A DNA stretch of 64,000 bases from Bin87 sp034423595 (GTDB lineage Bacteria > Chloroflexota > Dehalococcoidia > Lucifugimonadales > UBA3495), in the NCBI GenBank assembly GCA_965207025.1, contig OZ242258.1, forward strand, positions 2,914,001 through 2,978,000. The letters are read 5' to 3'. Under the pieces are notes generated by a model, which was not told where the DNA came from, made no database searches, and saw only the letters and a program-made list of their open reading frames with translations. Position numbers and translations under genes: made by a program. This document shows, piece by piece, positions 44,221 through 51,998 of this stretch (the first letter of the stretch is position 1; the number at the start of each line of letters is the position of its first letter).

Positions 44221-44244
44221 CCCCCCCCCCCGACCTTCCGGGGG

Positions 44245-47200
44245 GTGAATAAAATGACAGGCGACACTGCCGGCCGCCGGCCGGCCCGAATGTTGGGCAT
44301 CCTGACCCTCTTCACCCTGGCGCTGCTGGCCCTGGCCGCCGCGCTGCTGTGGCTGCCATCGGCTGAACCGGCGCAGGCCCAGGACGGCTCCCGCCCCACC
44401 ATCACCGCCGGACCGGTCATCGCCAGCAGTCCGGCCAGCGGCGACACCTACGGCGAAGGCGAGACCATCTCGGTAGCGGTTACCTTCAGCGAGGCCGTGA
44501 CCGTCACCGGCGAACCCCGGGTGCGTCTCGACGTGGGCGAGCGCAAGCGCTGGGCCCGGTATGCCAGCGTGGACGGCGCAACCCTGACCTTCGCCTACAC
44601 GGTCAAGAAGGCGGACGCCGACCCGGACGGCATCAGCATCCCCAAGAACGCGGTGAAAGCCGACGATGGAACCATCGAGGACGGCGACGGCAACGCCGCG
44701 CACCTGAAGCACCCGGCCCTGGCCGACCAGGCCGGCCACAAGGTCAACGGCTCCCCGGAGGCACCCGCCGAGCCGGAACCCACGCCTACCCCGGAGCCCA
44801 CGCCCACGCCGACCCCTGAACCGGCGCCGGCCAACGGCGAACCGCAGTTCGATGATGGGGAGAGCGCAACCCGCAGCGTGGACGAGGACTCGACGGTGGG
44901 CGCCAACGTGGGCGGCGCAATTTCCGCCACCGACGCCGACGGTGACACCCTGACCTACGCGCTAACCGGCTCGGATACTTTCGCCATCGGCGCCAGCACC
45001 GGGCAGATCACCGTGGCCGGCGCGCTGGACCATGAGACCCAGGACAGCTACTCGCTGACGGTCACCGTCAGCGACGGGAAGAACGCCTCCGGCGAGGCCG
45101 ACGCCAGCGCGGACGCCACCATCACCGTCACCGTCAGCGTGGTCAACGTGGACGAGCCGGGTATGGTATCCCTGGACCCGCAAACGCCGCAGGCGGGCAG
45201 TCGGGTGTCGGCCAGCCTGAGCGACCCGGACGGCGGAATCAGCGGGGAGACCTGGAGTTGGGCCAGTTCCGCCGATGGCACGGACTGGACCGCCATCGCC
45301 GGGGCCAATGCCCAAACCTACACCCCGTCGGCGGACGACGCCGGCAGGTACCTGCAAGCCACCGCGTCCTACAGCGACGGCCAGGGCCCAGGCAAGAGCG
45401 CCAGCGCGGCCACGGCCAGCCCGGTGACCGCCCCGGAACCCGAGCCGCCGCATATCACCGCCGGCCCGGTTATCGTCAGCAACCCCGAAAGCGGTGACGC
45501 CTACGGCCTGGACGAGGCCATCGTGGTCGCCGTCACCTTCAGCAAGGCCGTGACCGTCAACGGCCAGCCCCGGGTGCGCCTGGAGGTGGGCGAGCGCAAC
45601 CGCTGGGCCCGGTACTCCGGCGCCGACGGCGCAACCCTGAGATTCGCCTATAAGGTCAAGAAGGTGGATGCCGACCCGAATGGCGTCAGCATCGGGGCGG
45701 ACCAGCTTGGGCTGAACGGCGGGAGCATTACCGACGCCGACGGCAACGCCGCGGTCCTTTCACACCCGGCCCTGGCCGACCAGGCCGGGCACCAGGTGGA
45801 CGGCTCGCGGGAAGCGCCCGCTGGCGGGCAGCAGCAGCAACAACAGCCCCCGGCCCCGGCCAATAGTCCGCCCCAGTTCGATGCGGGCAGCACGGCGACC
45901 CGCAGCGTGGACGAAGATGCCACGGTCGGCGCAAACGTGGGCAACGCCATAACCGCCACCGACGCCGATAGCGACACCCTGACCTACGCCCTCAGCGGCT
46001 CGGACGCCTTCGCCATCGGCGCAGGCACTGGGCAGATAACGGTGGCGGGCGCCCTGGACTACGAGACCCAGACCAGCCACTCGCTGACGCTCACCGTCAG
46101 CGACGGCAAGAACGCCGCCGGCGAGGCCGACGCCACCGTGGACGCCACCATCGCCGTCACCGTCAGCGTGGGCAACGTGGACGAGGCGGGCGTGGTGTCC
46201 CTGCTGTCGGAGACCGACCCGCCGGAGGTGGGCGGCCAACTGCGCGCCGTCCTGCTGGACCCGGACATCGTGTCGGGCGACGTGGCCTGGACCTGGGCCC
46301 GCTCCGCCGACGGGGGGACCCCCTGGCAGGCCATCGACGGCGCGACCGGGGCCTCCTACACGGCGACACAGGACGACGCCGCGCACTACCTGCGGGCCAC
46401 GGCCGGCTACGCCGACGGCCACGGCACGGGCAAGAGCGCCGGCGGCGGGACCGCCAGCCCGGTGCTCGCCCCATTGGAAGGCCAGGGCCAGTCCACCACG
46501 CCCACCGCGCAAACGGTTCCGTCAACCTGGACCCTGATTCCCACTGGAGTCACCGCCGGGCAGAGCTTCCGGCTGCTGTTCGCCTCCTCCAACAAGAGGA
46601 ACGCGGCCTCCACCAACATCGCTGATTACAACACCCACGTTCAGAACGCGGCGAACAACAATACGACGTTGCGGCCCTTCAAGGGCCAGTTCCGTGCCTT
46701 GGCCTGCACAGACACGGTCGATGCGAAAACCAACACCGCCACCACCTGGACCGAAACCGAAACAGGCGTGCCCATCTACTGGGTGGGCGGGAAGAAGATT
46801 GCCGACCACTACAAGGATTTCTACGACGGCACCTGGAGCAATAACGCCGCCGCCGACCGGAAGACCGAGTCCGCCGGTTCCGCTGGCGCGGATTTAGCCT
46901 GGGTTGGTTGTAACACAGATGGAACGGAGCAAGAAAACCGCGCCGTTGGAGATACTTTCGTCAATTCCGGCGGTGATGGAGGGACCTTTGGCATCCTAAA
47001 GGGCGCCGGTGCAAAGGCAGGTCCAGGGCGAATCTACGGCCTCTCGCCGGTTATCACGGTACATACGGCAACGCCGGATACCACCATCTGGTCCGCCACC
47101 CTGACGGTGGATGAGGACACAACGCTAGGGTGGCTCGGGTGTACTAACGATATCGCCAGCCATACAGCCTGCTCCACAGCGCTATCCAAGGATGGATTCG

Positions 47201-50200
47201 CATACTCAGGAACGAATTACAAGATTACAGCTTTTCAGATACCCACTAATCTCATTAGCGGGCAGAGGCCGTTAGAGGTATTTGCTGAGCCGAATATCCC
47301 GGTAAGCGCTCGGAATGTGCTGACCCTGCATGTCGGCGGCGCTCAGTTTGCTCTTTCTGACAGTCGACCGACAGATAAACTTTCGTTTACGAACTCAGGT
47401 CTCACCTGGACCGACGGGCAGACGGTTTCGGTGTCGCTGACCGAACGTTCCCTTCCTCCCGCCAAGCCGACGGGTTTCACGGCTGCGCCGGGCAGCGGCG
47501 AGGTCGCCCTGGCATGGACCGCCCCCGGCGCCTTCAGCATCACCAGGTACCAGTATCAGCAGAAGGCGGGCGCCGGGGCCTGGGGCGCCTGGATGGACAT
47601 CTCGGGCAGCGGCGCGAGCACCACCGGCCACACGGTGACCGGACTGGACAACGGGACGGCCTACGCCTTCCGCATCCGCGCGGTGAACGCCGCCGGCAAC
47701 AGCGCCCAGTCCGACGCGGCCACCGCCACGCCCCTGGCGACCATCGTCTGGTCCGCCACCCTGACGGTGGACCAGTATTCAACCGCTTTTGGCTGTGACA
47801 ACCATGACGAAGACCAGGACAATTGCTCAACCGCGAGCGTCCTGACCGACGATGCCTTCACCTATCGTGGCGTCTCCTACACGGTCGAGTCTCTCTATTG
47901 GTATTCTTCGACCAATCGGTTGTTCATACGATTCTCTACAGGAGCCCAGGCCAAAACCACCCTGGCTCCGTTGACGCTGCACGCAGATGGGAATGCGTTT
48001 GCCTTCCCCGACGGCGTGCTGTTTAGTGGTACTGGGCCCGAGATATATTGGTCCTTCGACCCGGCCACGGACTGGACCGAAGGGCAGAAGATTTCGCTGT
48101 CGCTGACGCGGCCGCCCACCGCCGCCGACTTGAACTACCGGGTAACGGAGCCGCTGTGCGACCAGCCCACGGACACCGGCACCCGCTGCTACGTGCCCTA
48201 CAACTGGTCGTTCATCCCCAGGGACGGGGACGGCGAGCCGCTGCTTCCCCCGGGCAAGAACTTCCGGCTGATGTTCATCACCTCGGCAAACCACACCCCC
48301 AGCAGCACCACCGTCGGCGCCTACAACACCCACGTGCAGGGCAGGGCCAACGCCGTCCCCGCCCTCAAGCCGATCAAGGACCACTTCCGCGCCATCGTCA
48401 GCGGCACCGACCACAGCGCTGCGGATAATACCTACACCGAGAGCGGCGATCTGGGCAGAAACGCCCAGATCTACTGGACCAACGGCGTCAAGGTGGCCGA
48501 CGGCTACGCCGACATGTATGACGGAAGCTGGGACCACAACAGCGACTCGGCCCAGTATCCCTCCTTTGAGAGCGGCGCTTCCATGACCTCTTCGGGGTGG
48601 TTGATCCTTACCGGCACCAAGCCCGACGGCACGGGCCAGTTGGGTTATCGGGTGGGCGACACCACAATCATGATCGGGAAGCCGGATGTCCTCGGCAAGG
48701 AGCTGGGCGAAGCCAGCGCGGTCACCACGGGGACGGGCATAAATGTAGCCTCAAAGACCCTCGCTAAGCCCTTGTACGGCATCTCGCCGGTGCTGACCGT
48801 GGGGCAGCCCCCGCCGACCTCCCCCTATGGGCCGGTCTGGTGGGCCACCCTGACGGTGGATAATCTGGGCATATTTTACGGCTGTGACAGCAAAGACCCT
48901 GGCCAGGACAGTTGCTCGGAGCGGCGCGTCCTCGAATACGACGATTACTTCAGTTACGGAGGCGTCACCTATGCGGTGGATTCCTTCAATTGGCAAAGCG
49001 CCAAGAATGAACTTATCCTGGAAATAGTCGACCTGTCAGGCCGAGATACCAGAAACGACGCCCTCGCCGGTCTGACGTTGAACGTGATGGACGTGGACGG
49101 CCACGCCTTTGCGCTCAGCGACGCCCCGGCAGGTGGCCTGGATTTCCGATGGCCCTTCGACCCGCGCGTGGACTGGAGCGACGGGCAGAAGGTGTTCCTG
49201 TCGCTGACCCTGGGCGGCCGGCAGCAGGCTCCGCCGCAGTTGACCGGGTTGAAGGCGGTCCCCCGGGACGGCGAGGTGTGGCTGACCTGGGACGAGGTGG
49301 ACAACGTGGAGGTGCCGCGGGGCAAGCAGCAGCTCCGGTACCGGGTCCGGGACTCCGGTTCCTGGGGGGACTGGACCCCGTGGCGGGACGTGGTGTCGGA
49401 TGACGGGTCGGTGGACCTGGTCTCGACCACGGTGAGCGGGCTGACCAACGGCGCCCTGCACCGCTTCGAGGTGCGGCCGGTGAACGCCGGGGGCAAGGGC
49501 GTGGGTGCGCGGGTGGAGGCGAGGCCCAAGCAGACGCCGGCGGCCCCCACCGGGCTCACCGCCAACTCCGCCGACGCCTCCGTGATCCTGCACTGGGACC
49601 ACAGCCACGACTACGGCATCACCGGCTACCAGTACCGCTGGGGGATAAAGGACGGCGGGAGCTGGAGCCCATGGACGCGGATACGGGGGCAGAACGGTAT
49701 GGACTCATCCCCTGCCGACATCACCGAGTACACGGTGTCGGCCCTAATGTCCAACGATGGCCTGGCACGGGAGTTCCAGGTGCGCGCCCGCAATGACAAC
49801 GGCTGGGGACCCGCATCGGCGGTGTCCAACGCCGCCACGCCCGAGGCGCCGCCGGGGCCGCCCCGGGGGGTGACCGTGCCCCACAATTGGGCGTATATCC
49901 CCACAGACGTTGACGGGAAGACGCCGTTGGTGAAGCCCGGGGAGAGCTTCCGCCTGCTGTTCGTGACCAGCGGCGCTACCGAAGCAACATCCAGCCAGAT
50001 CAGTCATTACAACAAATTCGTACAGGAACAGGTGTCCTCTGGCCCGCGGACGATCAGACCGTTCAAGGACCAGTTCCGGGCGGTGGTCTCCACCGCCGCG
50101 GTGCACGCCCGCGACAACATTGACGCCGGGGAACGCGTGCCGGTGTACTGGATCAGCGGAGGCAGATTAGGAAGCAACGAGTTAGTCGTCAGCGCCGACC

Positions 50201-50886
50201 TGTTCGAGGACGACTGGTCCGACGTGTACCCGAGCGACGAAACTGGGACTGCGTACCCCGATTCCGACACCATCCAGGTATGGACCGGCAGCCTGCGGGA
50301 TGGAAGCTCGTGGCAGGTCCCCTACCACAACCCCTGGCATCGCTTCTACGCCGGCGCGAAATACGTCGGGGTCGGCAAGCCCTGGGAGGCGCCCGGGGGC
50401 CAGGTCAGCTACGCCGGTTCGACGCCCGGCGTCAACGTACCGGCCAACACCACCGAGCTGCCCGTCTACGGCATCTCCCCGGTCATCACCGTCAAACCGC
50501 CCATCTGGTCCGCGACGCTGACGGCGGATACAAGCGGAAACGGCCTGGCTATCGGCTGCTCCGATCGGGAGGTCACCCAGGACGACTGCTCAGACGTGAG
50601 CGTCCTCACCGAGGATAGCTTCGAACATGTAACCAACACCTACACGGTGTCTGCCATCTATACGTTCAGGAATGCCTTGTCCATAGAATTCGACGGGCTG
50701 ACCGGCGCTGAGGCCAAGGCTCGCCTCGACGGGCTGACGTTGTGGGCGAGCGGTCGCAGGTATACCTTCGCCACAGCGACTGTCGACAGCGTTCTCAACA
50801 ACGTCTTGTACTGGAACTACCCCCCGACCTGGACCGACGGGCAGGAGGTCTCCCTGTCCCTGTCCGGCCCCGTGACGACCCAGTGA
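44245..50886 (+). CDS. Giant secreted multidomain protein, 5' end displaced by IS elements
   Basis: 2,213 residues from the GTG at 44245 (ATG 44254 possible); the native start was probably 41500. Signal peptide LALLALAAALLWLPSAEPAQA. Order by approximate residue: SwmB-like 50-172; cadherin-like 200-302; Ig-like 306-392; SwmB-like 402-522; cadherin-like 542-648; Ig-like 649-739; unknown domain A1 756-944; unknown domain B1 947-1069; FN3 1071-1166; B2 1167-1290; A2 1296-1522; B3 1529-1657; FN3 1661-1762 and 1766-1869; A3 1876-2084; B4 2088-2212. Domain A has FRLLFVTS and YNxxVQ; domain B has WSATLTVD, paired Cys and WTDGQxVSLSL. No anchor is seen; likely a surface adhesin or glycan-binding protein. 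Confidence 0.8.
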   Translation: MNKMTGDTAGRRPARMLGILTLFTLALLALAAALLWLPSAEPAQAQDGSRPTITAGPVIASSPASGDTYGEGETISVAVTFSEAVTVTGEPRVRLDVGERKRWARYASVDGATLTFAYTVKKADADPDGISIPKNAVKADDGTIEDGDGNAAHLKHPALADQAGHKVNGSPEAPAEPEPTPTPEPTPTPTPEPAPANGEPQFDDGESATRSVDEDSTVGANVGGAISATDADGDTLTYALTGSDTFAIGASTGQITVAGALDHETQDSYSLTVTVSDGKNASGEADASADATITVTVSVVNVDEPGMVSLDPQTPQAGSRVSASLSDPDGGISGETWSWASSADGTDWTAIAGANAQTYTPSADDAGRYLQATASYSDGQGPGKSASAATASPVTAPEPEPPHITAGPVIVSNPESGDAYGLDEAIVVAVTFSKAVTVNGQPRVRLEVGERNRWARYSGADGATLRFAYKVKKVDADPNGVSIGADQLGLNGGSITDADGNAAVLSHPALADQAGHQVDGSREAPAGGQQQQQQPPAPANSPPQFDAGSTATRSVDEDATVGANVGNAITATDADSDTLTYALSGSDAFAIGAGTGQITVAGALDYETQTSHSLTLTVSDGKNAAGEADATVDATIAVTVSVGNVDEAGVVSLLSETDPPEVGGQLRAVLLDPDIVSGDVAWTWARSADGGTPWQAIDGATGASYTATQDDAAHYLRATAGYADGHGTGKSAGGGTASPVLAPLEGQGQSTTPTAQTVPSTWTLIPTGVTAGQSFRLLFASSNKRNAASTNIADYNTHVQNAANNNTTLRPFKGQFRALACTDTVDAKTNTATTWTETETGVPIYWVGGKKIADHYKDFYDGTWSNNAAADRKTESAGSAGADLAWVGCNTDGTEQENRAVGDTFVNSGGDGGTFGILKGAGAKAGPGRIYGLSPVITVHTATPDTTIWSATLTVDEDTTLGWLGCTNDIASHTACSTALSKDGFAYSGTNYKITAFQIPTNLISGQRPLEVFAEPNIPVSARNVLTLHVGGAQFALSDSRPTDKLSFTNSGLTWTDGQTVSVSLTERSLPPAKPTGFTAAPGSGEVALAWTAPGAFSITRYQYQQKAGAGAWGAWMDISGSGASTTGHTVTGLDNGTAYAFRIRAVNAAGNSAQSDAATATPLATIVWSATLTVDQYSTAFGCDNHDEDQDNCSTASVLTDDAFTYRGVSYTVESLYWYSSTNRLFIRFSTGAQAKTTLAPLTLHADGNAFAFPDGVLFSGTGPEIYWSFDPATDWTEGQKISLSLTRPPTAADLNYRVTEPLCDQPTDTGTRCYVPYNWSFIPRDGDGEPLLPPGKNFRLMFITSANHTPSSTTVGAYNTHVQGRANAVPALKPIKDHFRAIVSGTDHSAADNTYTESGDLGRNAQIYWTNGVKVADGYADMYDGSWDHNSDSAQYPSFESGASMTSSGWLILTGTKPDGTGQLGYRVGDTTIMIGKPDVLGKELGEASAVTTGTGINVASKTLAKPLYGISPVLTVGQPPPTSPYGPVWWATLTVDNLGIFYGCDSKDPGQDSCSERRVLEYDDYFSYGGVTYAVDSFNWQSAKNELILEIVDLSGRDTRNDALAGLTLNVMDVDGHAFALSDAPAGGLDFRWPFDPRVDWSDGQKVFLSLTLGGRQQAPPQLTGLKAVPRDGEVWLTWDEVDNVEVPRGKQQLRYRVRDSGSWGDWTPWRDVVSDDGSVDLVSTTVSGLTNGALHRFEVRPVNAGGKGVGARVEARPKQTPAAPTGLTANSADASVILHWDHSHDYGITGYQYRWGIKDGGSWSPWTRIRGQNGMDSSPADITEYTVSALMSNDGLAREFQVRARNDNGWGPASAVSNAATPEAPPGPPRGVTVPHNWAYIPTDVDGKTPLVKPGESFRLLFVTSGATEATSSQISHYNKFVQEQVSSGPRTIRPFKDQFRAVVSTAAVHARDNIDAGERVPVYWISGGRLGSNELVVSADLFEDDWSDVYPSDETGTAYPDSDTIQVWTGSLRDGSSWQVPYHNPWHRFYAGAKYVGVGKPWEAPGGQVSYAGSTPGVNVPANTTELPVYGISPVITVKPPIWSATLTADTSGNGLAIGCSDREVTQDDCSDVSVLTEDSFEHVTNTYTVSAIYTFRNALSIEFDGLTGAEAKARLDGLTLWASGRRYTFATATVDSVLNNVLYWNYPPTWTDGQEVSLSLSGPVTTQ

Positions 50887-50942
50887 ACCGGCGGCGGACG
50901 CAATAGCGAACCGCCACCGGCAGCCACCGTCGCAACGGGTGG

Positions 50943-50976
50943 AGCGGGGCCGTCCCTGACTCGGGGCGGCCCCGCT
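50943..50976 (+). terminator. GC-rich hairpin after the giant gene
   Basis: AGCGGGGCCG and CGGCCCCGCT with a 14-base loop, about 57 bases past the stop. No T-run follows, so termination would be imperfect. Confidence 0.45.
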
Positions 50977-51049
50977 GGCGTACCTCCCCAATCATCCCGC
51001 CGGATGCGCCGGGAGAACCGCAGACGCACACAGGCGAAGGACCGGCTCC

Positions 51050-51178
51050 ATGTCAAAACAGCGCACAAATTACTTCAGGGACACCAAGGTCTTTCCCGAC
51101 GACTTCCCCCAGCGAATCCACCACCCGAAGGCCGACGGCGAAAAGCGCAAGAGTATGCTCATACCCGCCTCCCGGTGA
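51050..51178 (+). CDS. 42-residue basic protein upstream of an XRE regulator
   Basis: ATG at 51050, stop 51176-51178. The peptide begins MSKQRTNYFRDTKVF and continues PDDFPQRIHH to a Lys/Arg-rich end; weak AAGG upstream. It sits 38 bases before the HTH gene on the same strand. It is short, but the composition is protein-like and the spacing suggests an operon. No family recognised. Confidence 0.4.
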   Translation: MSKQRTNYFRDTKVFPDDFPQRIHHPKADGEKRKSMLIPASR

Positions 51179-51216
51179 GCGCTGCCTTTCCAGTCTGTCG
51201 GGAAGGAGTCCCTGGC

Positions 51217-51525
51217 ATGAGACGCCGCCCCCACGCGCGCCGGGTCTGGCTCAACCCCGTGGCCGTGTGGGAGTTGCTGGACCAACTGGGCATCTCCCAG
51301 AACGAGCTGGCCCGGCGGTGCGGGTTTTCCCCGGGCCACCTGTCGATGTTGATGAACGGGAAGCGCAGCCCTTCGCCCCGCGCTCGGAGGCGCTTGATGG
51401 AGGTCCTGGAGGTGGACGACTTCGAGGTGCTGTTCATCATGGAGCCGCCGTCGGCTGGTCGGAAGCCCGACCGGTCCACCACCCTCAAACGCAAAAAGGG
51501 CGGCATACAGAGGCAATTGGAGTAG
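51217..51525 (+). CDS. XRE/Cro-type helix-turn-helix regulator
   Basis: 102 residues from the ATG at 51217, with GGAAGGAG upstream. VWELLDQLGISQNELARRCGFSPGHLSMLMNGKRSPSPRARRRL is a clear Cro/C1 HTH (helices about 15-55). The C-terminal third is Lys/Arg-rich. Likely a regulator of the mobile region or of the downstream ATPase pair. Followed by a terminator. Confidence 0.85.
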   Translation: MRRRPHARRVWLNPVAVWELLDQLGISQNELARRCGFSPGHLSMLMNGKRSPSPRARRRLMEVLEVDDFEVLFIMEPPSAGRKPDRSTTLKRKKGGIQRQLE

Positions 51526-51574
51526 GCCGCCGGATTACCAGACCAGTTCCCACTGCCTTCCAACGGTAACCCAG

Positions 51575-51610
51575 GGAAGACCACCGCGACTCTGGTGGTG
51601 GTCTTCCTTT
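51575..51610 (+). terminator. Rho-independent-like terminator after the XRE gene
   Basis: GGAAGACCACC and GGTGGTCTTCC, an 11-bp perfect stem with an 11-base loop, followed by TTTG. It separates the regulator from the ATPase module. Confidence 0.65.
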
Positions 51611-51749
51611 GTTGTGACGGTCTAGTACCCAACGCTGAACAGGTCATTCTCCCTAATTTCCTCGACGTTCAATGCCCCTTAGAACCATGACAATTTCAAC
51701 GAGCCAATTCAAGATTATCGTCTGATATGATAAAATATCGGACTAACTA

Positions 51750-51998
51750 TTGCCAAACTTGGAGATCGAACCTTTGGATGCAGATACGCCTCCGGCTGCT
51801 GGAACTATTGACGAGCTTCTTGCCAATAGTGTCGCGGCCCTTAAAACCGAAGACCAAACTGATGTCGCTTTGCTCGACATTTTGCAGAAGAACATCCTCA
51901 CCCTGCTTCCGGCCAGCGATGCCGTGAAACAGACAGTCAATGAGATCGAGGCCCTCGCGGCGCTGAGAGGAGAAGCAGATGAAAGCTCCGTCGATTAA
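51750..51998 (+). CDS. 82-residue acidic partner of the SMC-like ATPase
   Basis: Begins at a TTG (51750) and overlaps the next gene by 20 bases, implying coupled translation. The body (TIDELLANSVAALKTEDQTDVALLDILQKNILTLL, then VNEIEALAALRG) is acidic and helical. The DNA just upstream is AT-rich and probably holds the promoter. No family recognised; start uncertain. Confidence 0.6.
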   Translation: MPNLEIEPLDADTPPAAGTIDELLANSVAALKTEDQTDVALLDILQKNILTLLPASDAVKQTVNEIEALAALRGEADESSVD

